Numbered from the stretch's first letter, positions 47,674 through 57,772 are shown. The stretch: 64,000 bases of DNA from Burkholderia sp. WAC0059 (GCF_002870125.1 NZ_PNEO01000004.1:1-64000); one strand, 5' to 3'. Translations and numbers: made by a program. Notes: a model not told the origin generated them from the letters alone.

Positions 47674-49190
47674 TCAAACCGTTCCGCTCGATCGAATCCG
47701 CCGCCACCGCCACGCACAACTGGCGCCGCCGGCAAATCCTCGGCGCGGGCGCCTCCACGCTGGTGCTCGGGCTCATGGCGCCGCGTCTCGCCTGGGCTGC
47801 CTCGATCGTCGGCGTGCGCGTGTGGCCGGCGCGCGACTACACGCGCGTCACCATCGAGTCGGATCAGCCGCTCGAAGCTTCGCAACAGTTACTGCAGAGT
47901 CCCGACCGGCTCGTCGTGGACCTGAACGGCCTCGACCTCGACGCCGCGCTGCGCGACCTCGTCTCGAAGATCACGCCGAACGATCCGCAGATTCAGTCGG
48001 TGCGCGTCGGCCAGTACCAGCCGCACGTGGTGCGCATGGTGTTCGACCTCAAGGGCTCGGTCAAGCCGCAGATGTTCGCGCTGACCCCGGTCGGCTCGTA
48101 CCGCTACCGGCTCGTGTTCGACCTCTACCCGGCCGTCCCGCCCGACCCGCTGATGGACCTGATCGCGCAGACCCAGCGCAAGGAGCAGCAGCTCGCCGCG
48201 CGCCAGAACCTGCACGAAGACACGCCGCCCGCGACGCTGGCCGGCCCCGACGCCTCGGCCGCGCCGACATCGGGCGCATCGGGCGCCGGCACCGGCGGCG
48301 CGAACGCGACCGACGACAGCGACGCGTTCTTCCAGCGCTACGCGCAGAATGCCCCGCCCGCGAACACGCCGCCGGCGGCGCCGGGCACCTCGTCCGCGCC
48401 GCCGGCCGCCCCGCTCGCGCGGGACGACGGCAGCGACGACGCCTACGCGTTCACGACGCCGAAGAGCGGGCGCGGCGGCGCGCGCCTGCTCACCGTCGCC
48501 GTCGATCCGGGCCACGGCGGCGAGGACCCCGGCGCGATCGGCAGTGCGGGCACCTACGAGAAGCACGTCGCGCTCGACATCGCGAAGAAGCTGCGCGCGA
48601 AAATCGACGCGCAGCCCAACATGCGCGCGATGATGACGCGCGACTCCGACTTCTTCGTGCCGCTCAACGTGCGCGTGCAGAAGGCGCGGCGCGTGGGGGC
48701 GGACCTCTTCGTCTCGGTGCACGCGGATGCGTTCACGACGCCGGCTGCACACGGCTCGTCGGTGTTCGCGCTCTCGGAGCACGGCGCCTCGAGCGCGGCG
48801 GCGCGCTGGATGGCGAACAAGGAAAACTCGTCGGACCAGATCGGCGGCATCAGCGTGAAGACGGCCGACGCGTCGGTGAACCGCGCGCTCTTCGACATGT
48901 CGACGACGGCGCAGATTCGCGACTCGATGCGCTACGGCGACTTCGTGCTCAACGAGGTGGGCGGCGTGAACCACCTGCACAGCGGCCGCGTCGAGCAGGC
49001 CGGCTTCGCGGTGCTCAAGGCGCCCGACATTCCGTCGATCCTCGTGGAAACCGCGTTCATCAGCAATCCCGAGGAAGAGCAGCGGCTGCTGAACGACGCG
49101 TATCGCCAGCAGATGGCCGATGCGATCTTCAAGGGCATCCAGCACTACTTCGCGGCGAACCCGCCGCTCTCGCGAAGCACGACGGTCTGA
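47655..49190 (+). CDS. amiC: N-acetylmuramoyl-L-alanine amidase (AmiC type)
   Basis: A 511-residue periplasmic amidase that splits septal peptidoglycan at cell division. A twin-arginine signal (RRRQILGAGASTLVLGLMAP) directs Tat export, the AMIN domain follows (about 50-150, GVRVWPARDYTRVTIESD), then a Pro/Ala-rich linker, and the amidase_3 domain (about 278-500) has DPGHGGEDPG, VSVHADAF and ETAFISNPEEEQRL for zinc and catalysis. Start at ATG 47655 (MPRKMLIK) overlaps tsaE; ATG 47667 is an alternative. Activators such as NlpD or EnvC are not in the window. Confidence 0.93.
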   Translation: MPRKMLIKPFRSIESAATATHNWRRRQILGAGASTLVLGLMAPRLAWAASIVGVRVWPARDYTRVTIESDQPLEASQQLLQSPDRLVVDLNGLDLDAALRDLVSKITPNDPQIQSVRVGQYQPHVVRMVFDLKGSVKPQMFALTPVGSYRYRLVFDLYPAVPPDPLMDLIAQTQRKEQQLAARQNLHEDTPPATLAGPDASAAPTSGASGAGTGGANATDDSDAFFQRYAQNAPPANTPPAAPGTSSAPPAAPLARDDGSDDAYAFTTPKSGRGGARLLTVAVDPGHGGEDPGAIGSAGTYEKHVALDIAKKLRAKIDAQPNMRAMMTRDSDFFVPLNVRVQKARRVGADLFVSVHADAFTTPAAHGSSVFALSEHGASSAAARWMANKENSSDQIGGISVKTADASVNRALFDMSTTAQIRDSMRYGDFVLNEVGGVNHLHSGRVEQAGFAVLKAPDIPSILVETAFISNPEEEQRLLNDAYRQQMADAIFKGIQHYFAANPPLSRSTTV

Positions 49191-49529
49191 TCGGGGTCCG
49201 TCGGCGCGCCTGGGCAAGCCGGCGGATGGCCGGTCCGCATCGCGTCCGGCAACAGCCGACGCCAAACCGCCCGGCCGGCTCCCAACTCGTCCTCCGGCGC
49301 CGCGCCGGCAACCCGGTCGGCCGCCTGTTGGCCGCCTGTTGACCGTTTACTGGCGGCCTGTTGACCGCTTACCGGCGGTTTTCCGGCCGTTTGTCGACGA
49401 CCGCCAGTCCCGGCGCCGCCGATTCGTCCGAACGGTAGAATGGCCCGCATCCGCCCGGCCCGACGCCGCCCCCGCAGCGTCCCGCGCGCCGCCCTCCCGC
49501 CGTTACCGCATCACGACAAGGAAGTCCCC
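49191..49529. other. Gap between amiC and the pirin gene
   Basis: About 340 bases without a gene. It contains the tandem 22-bp repeat at 49334-49377 and otherwise GC-rich sequence. No terminator with a T run was found after amiC. Confidence 0.5.
49334..49377. repeat. Two-copy tandem repeat of 22 bp
   Basis: The first copy (49334-49355) begins GCCTGTTGACCG and the second (49356-49377) is the same except for two mismatches. A related partial, GCCTGTTGGCC, lies at 49323-49333. Short array, function unknown. Confidence 0.85.
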
Positions 49530-50411
49530 GTGTCCTCTTCGATCAAGGCGATCCTCACCCCCCACGAGCGCGACATCGGCAACCTCGTCGTGCGGCGCGT
49601 GCTGCCGGCGCTCGCCGCGCGCCTCGTCGGGCCGTTCATCTTCTTCGACCACATGGGACCGGCCACGCTGCCGGCCGGCACGGGCGTCGACGTGCGCCCG
49701 CACCCGCACATCGGGCTCGCCACCGTCACCTATCTGTTCGACGGCGCGCTCATGCACCACGACAGCCTCGGCTCGCAGCAGGAAATCACGCCCGGCGACG
49801 TGAACTGGATGACAGCCGGCCGCGGCATCGTGCATTCCGAGCGCTCGCCGGCCGGGGAGCGCGCGCGCGACCGGACGATCCACGGCATCCAGACCTGGAT
49901 CGCGCTGCCGCTCGAGCACGAGGACGCCGAGCCGTCGTTCGCGCACCATCCCGCCGCGACGCTGCCCGAGTTCGAGCGCAACGGCGCGACGCTGCGCGTC
50001 ATCGCCGGCACCGCGTTCGGCCGCACCTCGCCGGCCGCGACGTTCTCCCCGACGCTCTACGTCGCCGCCCAGTTCGCGCCCGGCGGCGCGTTCGCGCTCG
50101 AACCGGAGCACGAGGAACGCGGCGTCTACCTCGTGGACGGCGACCTGTCGATCGACGGCACGCCGCTTGCACCCACCACGATGGCCGTGCTGCAGCCGGG
50201 CGAAACCGTCACGCTCGCGAGCGCCTCGGGCGCGCGCGTCATGCTGCTCGGCGGCGCGAAACTCGCGGGCGAGCGCTTCATCGAATGGAATTTCGTCGCG
50301 AGTTCGCGCGAAAAAATCGAGCGGGCCAAAGAGGCCTGGACGCGCCAGGCCCTGGGCCGGGTGCCCGGCGAAACCGAATGGATTCCGCTGCCGGAAAAGA
50401 AGCCGCATTAA
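49530..50411 (+). CDS. Pirin family protein
   Basis: A 293-residue bicupin protein. The N-terminal metal-binding cupin has the pirin pattern (GTGVDVRPHPHIGLATVTYLF) and DGALMHHDSLGSQQEI; the C-terminal part matches the pirin_C domain. Relatives act as quercetin 2,3-dioxygenase-like or regulatory proteins. GTG at 49530 is preferred since AAGGAAG precedes it and the length is usual. It is followed by a thioredoxin-like gene about 125 bases on. Confidence 0.9.
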   Translation: MSSSIKAILTPHERDIGNLVVRRVLPALAARLVGPFIFFDHMGPATLPAGTGVDVRPHPHIGLATVTYLFDGALMHHDSLGSQQEITPGDVNWMTAGRGIVHSERSPAGERARDRTIHGIQTWIALPLEHEDAEPSFAHHPAATLPEFERNGATLRVIAGTAFGRTSPAATFSPTLYVAAQFAPGGAFALEPEHEERGVYLVDGDLSIDGTPLAPTTMAVLQPGETVTLASASGARVMLLGGAKLAGERFIEWNFVASSREKIERAKEAWTRQALGRVPGETEWIPLPEKKPH

Positions 50412-50537
50412 GACCGCGCACTGACGCCGGGCCCGCGCCGGCGGGACCGCCGAAAACCGTTGCGGACCGTTGAAATTCGCGGCTTCGCCCCAATTTGGCC
50501 GGCAGACAGTTTTTCCGAGAGGAAGCGAGGACACGCC

Positions 50538-51386
50538 ATGGACACGACTCTGGCCACATTTGAAAAGGACGTCATCGACGCGTCGGTACTCGCGCCGGTG
50601 CTCATCGACTTCTGGGCGCCCTGGTGCGGCCCGTGCAAGACGCTCGGCCCGATGCTCGAAAAGCTCGAGGCGGAGTACGCGGGCAAGTGGAAGCTCGTGA
50701 AGGTCAATGTCGACGAGAACCAGGAGCTGGCCGCGCATTTCCAGGTGCGCAGCATCCCGCACGTCGTCGCGTTCGCGGACGGCCAGCCCGTCGACCAGTT
50801 CATCGGCGTGCTGCCCGAGCGGGAGTTGCGTGCATTTTTGGACCGGCTCATTCCGGACGCCGCGCAAAGCGAGCGGCTCGCGGCCCAGGAAGCGCTTGCC
50901 GAAGGCCGCCGCGACGAAGCCTACGACGCGCTGAAGGCCGCGCTCGCCTACGACCCCGGTTTCGACGACGCGCGCATGGACCTGATCGAGCTGCTGCTCG
51001 CGGACAATCGCGTCGACGAGGCCCGGGCGGAAGTCGAACTGCTCTCGCCGAAGACGACCCAGGGCATCGACGCGCGCTTCAACGCGCTGAAGACCCGCCT
51101 CGACGCGCTCGACGTCGCCGCCGACCTGCCGCCCACCGATGCGCTCGAAGCGCGCGTCGCGGCGCATCCGGACGACCTCGAGGCGCGTTTCGATCTGGCC
51201 AGCGCGCTGATCGCGCGGCGCGGCTACGCACTCGCGCTCGAACAACTGCTCGAAATCGTGAAGCGCGACCGCGCGTTCCGCGACGACATCGGCCGCAAGA
51301 CCATGCTGTCCGTCTTCGACCTGGCGGCGCACCAGCCGCAGCTCGTCGCCGAGTGGCGACGCAAGCTCAGCACGGCGCTTAATTGA
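50538..51386 (+). CDS. cnoX: Chaperedoxin/thioredoxin-like protein CnoX (YbbN)
   Basis: A 282-residue protein with an N-terminal thioredoxin domain and C-terminal TPR-like helices (about 115-280). The active site is WCGPC (C30, C33), which keeps both cysteines; E. coli CnoX has a serine at the first. It protects proteins during oxidative (HOCl) stress and passes them to GroEL or DnaK. The presence of CxxC suggests thiol-disulfide activity as well. Starts with ATG at 50538. Confidence 0.9.
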   Translation: MDTTLATFEKDVIDASVLAPVLIDFWAPWCGPCKTLGPMLEKLEAEYAGKWKLVKVNVDENQELAAHFQVRSIPHVVAFADGQPVDQFIGVLPERELRAFLDRLIPDAAQSERLAAQEALAEGRRDEAYDALKAALAYDPGFDDARMDLIELLLADNRVDEARAEVELLSPKTTQGIDARFNALKTRLDALDVAADLPPTDALEARVAAHPDDLEARFDLASALIARRGYALALEQLLEIVKRDRAFRDDIGRKTMLSVFDLAAHQPQLVAEWRRKLSTALN

Positions 51387-51435
51387 GCGGGCGTCGGGGA
51401 CGCGCAACGGCGGCCCCGACGATCCCCCCGGGGCG

Positions 51436-52320
51436 TCAGCTCCCTCCGTCCGGCGGCGGCCGCCGGGCGATCTCGCGCAGCACGTGCGCGGCGGCCGCGA
51501 AACCGAAGCTCGCCGTCACGCACACGCTCGAACCGAACCCGGCGCAATTGAGGCCGACCGGCCCGCTATGTCCCGGCGACGTGGCGAGATGCGCCGCTTC
51601 GGCATCGACGTCGCAGACGGCGGGCTCGGGATAGATGAGCGGCTCGTCCGAATAGACCGCGCTCACCCGGAACTTCGCCTTCGGCCCGCGCGCAAAGCCG
51701 TGCTGCTTTCTCAGTTGCGCTCGCACTTTCGAGAGCAGCGGGTCCTGAATCGTCAGCGCGAGATCGTCGATGCGGATGCGCGTCGGGTCGAGCTGGCCGC
51801 CCGCGCCGCCGACGGTGACGAGCGGCTGGCGCCGCTCGACGCACCAGGCGATCAGCGCCGTTTTCGTGCGCACGCTGTCGATCGCGTCGATCACGTAGTC
51901 GAAACCGCCGCCGAGCAGGGCGGCGAAGTTCTCGGGCTCGACGAAGTCCTCGACGACGCGCACCCGGCAGGCCGGATCGATCAGCGCGATCCGCCCGGCC
52001 ATGGCGTCGACCTTCGGCTTGCCGTAGTTGCCGTCGAGCGCGTGGATCTGCCGGTTGGTGTTGCTCTCGGCGACGTTGTCGAGGTCGATCAGCGTGAGCG
52101 CGCCGACCGCGCTGCGCGCCAGCGCCTCGGCCGCCCACGAGCCGACCCCGCCGAGGCCGATCACGGCGACGTGCGCGCGCTCGAACGCGGCCAGCGCCGC
52201 CGCGCCGTACAGGCGGGCAAGACCGCCGAAACGGCGCGCGCGGTCGGCGGTTCCGGCGTCGTCGGGAGCAACGGTGCGATCGACCGGATCGGCCGGCACG
52301 GAAATCGGGGAACGGGACAT
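51436..52320 (-). CDS. tcdA: tRNA threonylcarbamoyladenosine dehydratase TcdA (CsdL)
   Basis: An E1-like enzyme of 294 residues that converts t6A37 to cyclic ct6A using ATP. The dinucleotide motif is GLGGVGSWAAEAL, with NRQIHAL, DAIDSVRTKTALI and NCAGFGSS following. The start MSRSPISVPADPVDRTVAPD is at ATG 52320. It is convergent with cnoX, with about 50 bases between, and divergent from pdxH. Confidence 0.93.
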   Translation of the reverse strand: MSRSPISVPADPVDRTVAPDDAGTADRARRFGGLARLYGAAALAAFERAHVAVIGLGGVGSWAAEALARSAVGALTLIDLDNVAESNTNRQIHALDGNYGKPKVDAMAGRIALIDPACRVRVVEDFVEPENFAALLGGGFDYVIDAIDSVRTKTALIAWCVERRQPLVTVGGAGGQLDPTRIRIDDLALTIQDPLLSKVRAQLRKQHGFARGPKAKFRVSAVYSDEPLIYPEPAVCDVDAEAAHLATSPGHSGPVGLNCAGFGSSVCVTASFGFAAAAHVLREIARRPPPDGGS

Positions 52321-52560
52321 GGCGGAGGAACGGCAACGAAATCGGGCGGGCCGGCCGGAACGGGATGCGAACCCGCCGCCCGACGCCAGCGCCGCGAAAA
52401 GCCGTATTTTGCCTGATCGCGCCGGGGCAGGCGGGCAGCACGCCGACCGGGCTCGCCGGATGACCGACGGACGACCAATGGGTCGCACGTCGGACGCCGC
52501 GTGCGCGGCTATACTTCAGCGCACTTCACGACCGACTTTAGCCGCCCGCACGACAGGAAC

Positions 52561-53196
52561 ATGACGACACTCGCCGACCTCCGGAAAAACTACTCGCTGG
52601 GCTCGCTCGACGTCTCCGACGTCGATCCCGATCCGATCCGCCAGTTCCAGACCTGGCTCGCCCAGGCGCTCGACGCGAAGCTGCCCGAGCCCAACGCGAT
52701 GACCGTGGCGACGGTCGACGCGCAGGGCCGCCCGGCCGCGCGCATCCTGCTCATCAAGGGCGTGGACGAACGCGGCTTCGTGTTCTTCACCAACTACGAG
52801 AGCCGCAAAGGCCGCGAACTCGCGGGCAATCCGCGCGCGAGCCTGCTCTTTCACTGGATCGAACTGGAGCGGCAGGTGCGCATCGAGGGCGCGGTCGAAA
52901 AGACGAGCGCGGCCGAGAGCGACGCCTACTTCGCCTCGCGCCCGCTCGGCTCGCGCATCGGCGCCTGGGCCTCGGAGCAGAGCCGGCCGCTCGCGAGCCG
53001 CGCGGAACTGGAAGCGCGCGAGCGCGAAATCGGCGCGAAGTACGGGGAGGAACCGCCGCGGCCGCCGCATTGGGGCGGCTACCGGCTCGTGCCCGACGCC
53101 GTCGAATTCTGGCAGGGCCGCCCGTCGCGGCTGCACGACCGGATTTTCTACACGCGGACCGATGCCGGCTGGAACATCGGCCGGCTCTCGCCCTGA
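52561..53196 (+). CDS. pdxH: Pyridoxine/pyridoxamine 5'-phosphate oxidase
   Basis: FMN enzyme that makes pyridoxal-5'-phosphate by oxidising PNP and PMP. The 211 residues match the usual 210-220. Start [23 protein letters not shown] contacts RILLIKG, substrate and FMN residues at the C-terminus [14 protein letters not shown] at 52561. The enzyme is needed for B6 salvage. The PdxA-family gene in this window is about 35 kb away and is probably not its partner. Confidence 0.96.
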   Translation: MTTLADLRKNYSLGSLDVSDVDPDPIRQFQTWLAQALDAKLPEPNAMTVATVDAQGRPAARILLIKGVDERGFVFFTNYESRKGRELAGNPRASLLFHWIELERQVRIEGAVEKTSAAESDAYFASRPLGSRIGAWASEQSRPLASRAELEAREREIGAKYGEEPPRPPHWGGYRLVPDAVEFWQGRPSRLHDRIFYTRTDAGWNIGRLSP

Positions 53197-53309
53197 CGTC
53201 CCGCCCGCTCATTGCCGGCGCCCCGTGACCGGGCATCGGCGGGCGGTTGCATTCGGGCACGGGGCGCTGGTATCGTTGGCCGTCCGCTTTTCACCCCGAC
53301 TTCGCCCCG

Positions 53310-54473
53310 ATGACCGACCGCGACGCGCCTCAGCCCGACGGCGCTCAATCCGACCTGTTCGGCTGGGTGCCTCCCGCTCCGGCGCAACCGGCAGACGGAA
53401 ACGCTGAACAGGAGGCGGACGGCAGCGCCGCCCCCGATGCGGCAACCGATACCTCCCGCCCGAAACGCCGCGCCCGCGGCGCCGTATTGCCTGCCGAACC
53501 CAGTCCCGACTTACTCGACCTCGCCGCCGCGCTGCCGGCCCAGGTGCGGCTCGGCACGTCGTCGTGGTCGTTCCCGGGCTGGCGCGGCATCGTCTACGGC
53601 GACGACTACAGCAACGCGAAGCTCGCGCGCGACGGCCTTGCTGCCTACGGCGCGCATCCGCTGCTGCGCTCGGTCAGCATCGACCGCTCGTTCTACGCGC
53701 CGCTCAGCGTCGCCGACTACCTGCGCTACGCCCAGCAGGTGCCCGACACGTTCCGCTTCATCGTGAAGGCGCCCGCGTCGATCACCGACGCGTCGGTACG
53801 CGGCGACCGCGGCGAGCCCGTAGCAGCCAATCCCTGCTTCCTGAACGCCGAACTCGCCGTCGGCGAATTCGTGCGGCCCTGCATCGAGGGGCTCGGTGCG
53901 AAGGCCGGCGCCCTCGTCTTCCAGTTCCCGCCGCTGCCGCCGCCACTGCTCGCCGACCCGGCCGGCTTTGTCGAGCGGCTCGCCGCGTTCCTCACGGCCC
54001 TGCCGCCGCCGGACTCGTTCGGCGAGGCGACGTCCGACGCCTGCTATGCGGTGGAGATTCGCGACGCGATCCTGCTCACGCCGCGCCTCGTGCGCGCGCT
54101 GCGCGCGGCCGGCGTGCGCTACTGCGTCGGGCTGCACGCGCGGATGCCCGATCCGCTGCGCCAGGCGGCGGCGCTCGCGCTGATGGACGGCGAGACGCCA
54201 GCCGGGCCGCTCGTCGTGCGCTGGAGCCTGCACAGCGGCTTTCGCTACGAGCAGGCGAAAGCGCGCTACGAACCGTTCGACAGGCTCGTCGACCCCGACC
54301 CTTACACGCGCGACGCGCTCGCGGAACTGGCGGCGCGGTACGTCATCGCGGGCCAGCCCGTGCTGATCACGACCAACAACAAGGCCGAAGGCTCGTCGCC
54401 GCTGTCGTGCGTCGAGCTCGCGCGGGCCATCGTCGCGGCCTGCGGACAGCAGCGCGGCACCGCGACGCCCTGA
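53310..54473 (+). CDS. DUF72 family protein (YecE-like)
   Basis: A 387-residue protein of the DUF72 (YecE) family, a TIM-barrel-like fold of unknown activity. After a charged low-complexity N-terminus (to about 70) the family pattern VRLGTSSWSFPGWRGIVYGD begins, followed by RFIVKAPASITDAS and the C-terminal TTNNKAEGSSPLSC. The ATG at 53310 includes the low-complexity leader. No partner is evident; convergent with msrA. Confidence 0.85.
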   Translation: MTDRDAPQPDGAQSDLFGWVPPAPAQPADGNAEQEADGSAAPDAATDTSRPKRRARGAVLPAEPSPDLLDLAAALPAQVRLGTSSWSFPGWRGIVYGDDYSNAKLARDGLAAYGAHPLLRSVSIDRSFYAPLSVADYLRYAQQVPDTFRFIVKAPASITDASVRGDRGEPVAANPCFLNAELAVGEFVRPCIEGLGAKAGALVFQFPPLPPPLLADPAGFVERLAAFLTALPPPDSFGEATSDACYAVEIRDAILLTPRLVRALRAAGVRYCVGLHARMPDPLRQAAALALMDGETPAGPLVVRWSLHSGFRYEQAKARYEPFDRLVDPDPYTRDALAELAARYVIAGQPVLITTNNKAEGSSPLSCVELARAIVAACGQQRGTATP

Positions 54474-54532
54474 CCGGCAACGCGCCGCGACGCGCGGCAA
54501 CTGTGCTGCAACTCGCGCCGCCCGGGCCCGGC

Positions 54533-55093
54533 TCAACCGGCCTTCTTGAGCCGGTGCGCGAACTTCTGCCGGAATTTCGCGACCTTCGGCGCCACCACGA
54601 ACGCGCAGTACCCCTGGTCCGGGTGATGCGCGAAATAGTCCTGGTGATAGGCCTCGGCCGGCCAGTAGTTGCTATCGTTGCCGTCGAGCGCCAGCACCTG
54701 CGTGACGATCGCGCCGTCGTAGACGCCCTCGGCGGCCAGCTCGCGGATCGCCTGTTCCGCGGCGGCGCGCTGCGCGTCCGAACGCGTGAAGACGACCGAC
54801 CGATACTGCGTGCCGACGTCGTTGCCCTGCCGGTTGAGCTGGGTCGGATCGTGGATCGCAAAGAAGATGTCGAGCACCTCCCGATAGCTGATCCGCGCGG
54901 GATCGAACGTGACGTTGACGACCTCGGCATGGCCCGTGTCGCCGCTGCACACCTGCTCGTAGGTGGGCCGTTCGAGATGCCCGCCCGCATAGCCCGACTC
55001 GACGTGCGTGACGCCCTCCACGCGCAGATAGACCGCTTCGAGACACCAGAAGCACCCGCCGCCCAGCGTGGCGATTTCGACTGTCTGACTCAT
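54533..55093 (-). CDS. msrA: Peptide-methionine (S)-S-oxide reductase MsrA
   Basis: A 186-residue repair enzyme that reduces methionine-S-sulfoxide. The active-site motif GCFWC (C14, C17) is at the N-terminus of the MsrA domain, with GYAGG and GHAEVVNVTFD as family stretches. C14 is catalytic in the family; C17 and possibly a later Cys resolve it. No fused MsrB domain is present. It is divergent from the flavin reductase gene. Confidence 0.95.
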   Translation of the reverse strand: MSQTVEIATLGGGCFWCLEAVYLRVEGVTHVESGYAGGHLERPTYEQVCSGDTGHAEVVNVTFDPARISYREVLDIFFAIHDPTQLNRQGNDVGTQYRSVVFTRSDAQRAAAEQAIRELAAEGVYDGAIVTQVLALDGNDSNYWPAEAYHQDYFAHHPDQGYCAFVVAPKVAKFRQKFAHRLKKAG

Positions 55094-55231
55094 GCTTTCG
55101 ACTCCCTGATTCGTTGATGGCGGCTGTCCCGGCCGGCACGCGCACGGTTTCCGTTAAAATTGGGACAATTTGCCGCCTTCCCAAATGACACCCATTCTGC
55201 GCTTTCCACCGCCGCGCGAGGCCCTGTCCCG

Positions 55232-55744
55232 ATGACGCGCCGCGCCAGCCCGCCCAACTTCGACGAGGCTTCGTTCCGCCGCGCGCTCGGCCAGTTCACA
55301 ACCGGCGTGACCGTCATCACCACGCGCTCGCCGGACGGCGAGCTCGTCGGCGTCACGGCGAGTTCGTTCAATTCGGTGTCGCTCGATCCGCCGCTCGTGC
55401 TCTGGAGCCTCGCGACGCGCTCCGCGTCGATGCCGGCGTTCCGCGCCAACAGCCATTATGTGGTGAATGTGCTCGCCGCGTCGCAGCTCGATCTGTGCAA
55501 GCGTTTCGCGACCGTGAAGGGCGACCGGTTCGCGGGCGTCGCGCATGCGGCGGGCGATTCGGGCATGCCCGTGCTCGACGGCGCGCTGGCCTGGTTCGAG
55601 TGCCACAACCGCAGCCGCTACGACGAGGGCGATCACGTAATCTTCGTGGGCGAGGTGGAACGCTGCGGCATCCTCGACGAGGCCGGCGAATTCGCCCCGC
55701 TCGTATTCCAGAACGGCGGCTTCCACCGGCTCGGCCCGCTCTGA
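55232..55744 (+). CDS. Flavin reductase family protein
   Basis: A 170-residue FMN-binding split-barrel protein. The RRALGQFTTGVTVITTRSP and GVTASSFNSVSLDPPLVLWSL pattern is typical of NADH:FMN oxidoreductases such as HpaC/NtaB that feed a monooxygenase. No monooxygenase is adjacent. ATG at 55232. It lies convergent with the Lrp gene, about 45 bases apart. Confidence 0.9.
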   Translation: MTRRASPPNFDEASFRRALGQFTTGVTVITTRSPDGELVGVTASSFNSVSLDPPLVLWSLATRSASMPAFRANSHYVVNVLAASQLDLCKRFATVKGDRFAGVAHAAGDSGMPVLDGALAWFECHNRSRYDEGDHVIFVGEVERCGILDEAGEFAPLVFQNGGFHRLGPL

Positions 55745-55789
55745 CGGCACGCCCCCCGCGCGACGGGCCGCGGAGCAGGCACCGCTTCG

Positions 55790-56299
55790 TCAGGCCGTCG
55801 TCGTTCCCTTGCCGATCTTCTGCTCGATCAGGTCCACTGGCACGCCCGAATCGTCCTTGAGCGTCTGCAACACGATGTTCGAGCGGATGTCCATGACGCC
55901 CGGCGTGCGATAGAGCCGGTGCAGCACGAAGTCGGAGTAGTGCTTGAGGTTGTGGGCAAGCACCCGCAGCAGGTAGTGCGACCCGCCCGTCACGGCGTAG
56001 GCGCCGACGACCTCGGGCCAGTCGCGCAGCGCGGCCGTGAACTGCTCGTGCCAGTCCTGCTGGTCGTTGCGCATCGACACCTGCACGAACGCCTCCATTT
56101 CGAAGCCGAGGACCTCCCGGTTCAGGCACGCGCGATAGTGTTCGATGACTCCCTGTTCCTCGAGCAGCCGCAGCCGCCTCAGACACGCAGACGGCGACAG
56201 GGAGATGCGTTCGGCCAGATCCAGGTTGCTGATTCGCCCCTCGTTCTGGAGCACGGCGAGAATCCGGCAGTCGGTAGCGTCAAGCGAGATCGCGTTCAC
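55790..56299 (-). CDS. Lrp/AsnC family transcriptional regulator
   Basis: A 169-residue DNA-binding protein with an N-terminal helix-turn-helix (about 5-60, CRILAVLQNEGRISNLDLAE and SPSACLRRLRLLEEQG) and a C-terminal RAM ligand-binding domain. The usual length of Lrp-type regulators. Likely amino-acid-responsive; its target is not seen here. It starts at ATG 56299. Confidence 0.93.
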   Translation of the reverse strand: MNAISLDATDCRILAVLQNEGRISNLDLAERISLSPSACLRRLRLLEEQGVIEHYRACLNREVLGFEMEAFVQVSMRNDQQDWHEQFTAALRDWPEVVGAYAVTGGSHYLLRVLAHNLKHYSDFVLHRLYRTPGVMDIRSNIVLQTLKDDSGVPVDLIEQKIGKGTTTA

Positions 56300-56698
56300 T
56301 TCTTGTCTCCCTTTTCGTCTTCGCTCAAATTATGTGCCAATAACCGGGAATTGCGGCGTTTTTTTCGCAAGCGCATTTCGCTCCGACCCGCCTATCATGC
56401 GACGGCCCGCGCGGCATGGGCGCCGGGCGCGCCGCGCAGGAACGGGAAAAGCGGGGAGATAACGCGAAATAGGCGCGGAACCGGGCGGCGACGCCGTTAA
56501 TCGTCGACGATCGCCGCCTGACGCCGGCCGCCCGAATCGCCCCGTCAAACGATCGGGACGACCGGCGTGCAAAACGCAAAGGGCGCGAAAACGAGCAACG
56601 GAAAGACGGAAAAAGCGGAAAAACCTGCGAAAACGGGCAGGTCGAAGGCCTGCCCGCTTGTCAGGAAGCGCGCCCCTGGACGGGACGGGAGTCGAACC
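56300..56698. other. Gap between the Lrp and purM genes
   Basis: About 400 bases without a gene. It holds the Lrp gene's upstream region and the probable purM terminator at 56620-56656. A purine-rich run of G and A (about 56575-56625) lies between them. Confidence 0.5.
56620..56656 (-). terminator. Rho-independent terminator of purM
   Basis: On the minus strand CGGGCAGG, a seven-base loop and CCTGCCCG form an 8-bp stem, followed by TTTTCGCAGG and TTTTT. It starts about 43 bases after the purM stop. Confidence 0.6.
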
Positions 56699-57754
56699 TT
56701 AGACGACGACCGTCTGCGCTTCGCCGGGACGGCTTTCGCGCACCGTGCCGATCTTCCAGACCTGCTCGCCGGCCGAGGCCAGCAGCGCGGCGGCCTCGTC
56801 GGCCTGCCCGGCCGACACGACGACGGCCATGCCGATCCCGCAGTTGAACACGCGATGCATCTCGGCGTCGGCGACGCCGCCGTGCGTCTGCAGCCACGAG
56901 AAGAGCGGCGGCAGCGGCCACGCGCGGTGGTCGAGCTCGGCGGTCAAGCCCTCGCGCAGCACGCGCGGGATGTTCTCGACCAGCCCGCCGCCCGTGATGT
57001 GCGCCATGCCCTTCACGGTCAGGCGCTCCATGAGGCCGAGCAGCGGCTTCACGTAGATGCGCGTCGGCGCCATCAGCGCGTCGGCGAGCGAGCGACCGTC
57101 GAAGTCCGCGTTCAGGTCCGGCTGCGCGCGCTCGATGATCTTGCGCACGAGCGAAAAGCCGTTCGAATGGATGCCGCTCGAGCCGAGGCCGAGCACGACG
57201 TCGCCCGGCGCGATCGTGCTGCCGTCGATGATCGCGCTCTTCTCGACCGCGCCGACCGCGAAGCCGGCCAGATCGTATTCGCCGTCCGGGTACATGCCCG
57301 GCATCTCGGCCGTTTCGCCGCCGATGAGGGCGCAGCCGGCCAGCTCGCAGCCCTGCGCGATGCCCTTGACGACCGTCGCGGCCGTGCCGACCTCGAGCTT
57401 GCCGCAGGCGAAGTAGTCGAGGAAGAAGAGCGGCTCGGCGCCTTGCACCAGGATGTCGTTGACGCTCATCGCGACGAGATCCTGACCGACGGTGTCGTGT
57501 TTGTTCAGATGGAACGCGAGCTTGAGCTTCGTGCCGACGCCGTCGGTGCCCGACACGAGCACCGGTTCGCGGTACTTCTTCGGCACTTCGAACAGCGCGC
57601 CGAACCCGCCGATGCCGCCCAGCACGCCGTCGCGCAACGTCTTTCTGGCAAAGGGCTTGATCGCGTCGACGAGGGCATCGCCCGCGTCGATGTCGACGCC
57701 GGCGTCGCGATACGACAGGCCGCTGGCATCGGGAGCGGATTTCGGTTGATTCAT
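56699..57754 (-). CDS. purM: Phosphoribosylformylglycinamidine cyclo-ligase
   Basis: AIR synthetase, step 5 of purine synthesis, ATP-dependent. The 351-residue protein begins [20 protein letters not shown] and contains the PurM/SelD fold motifs [13 protein letters not shown] and [15 protein letters not shown] at 57754. It is divergent from perM with 103 bases between, and ends with a probable Rho-independent terminator. Confidence 0.96.
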   Translation of the reverse strand: MNQPKSAPDASGLSYRDAGVDIDAGDALVDAIKPFARKTLRDGVLGGIGGFGALFEVPKKYREPVLVSGTDGVGTKLKLAFHLNKHDTVGQDLVAMSVNDILVQGAEPLFFLDYFACGKLEVGTAATVVKGIAQGCELAGCALIGGETAEMPGMYPDGEYDLAGFAVGAVEKSAIIDGSTIAPGDVVLGLGSSGIHSNGFSLVRKIIERAQPDLNADFDGRSLADALMAPTRIYVKPLLGLMERLTVKGMAHITGGGLVENIPRVLREGLTAELDHRAWPLPPLFSWLQTHGGVADAEMHRVFNCGIGMAVVVSAGQADEAAALLASAGEQVWKIGTVRESRPGEAQTVVV

Positions 57755-57772
57755 GGGAGGCGCAAGAAGGTC

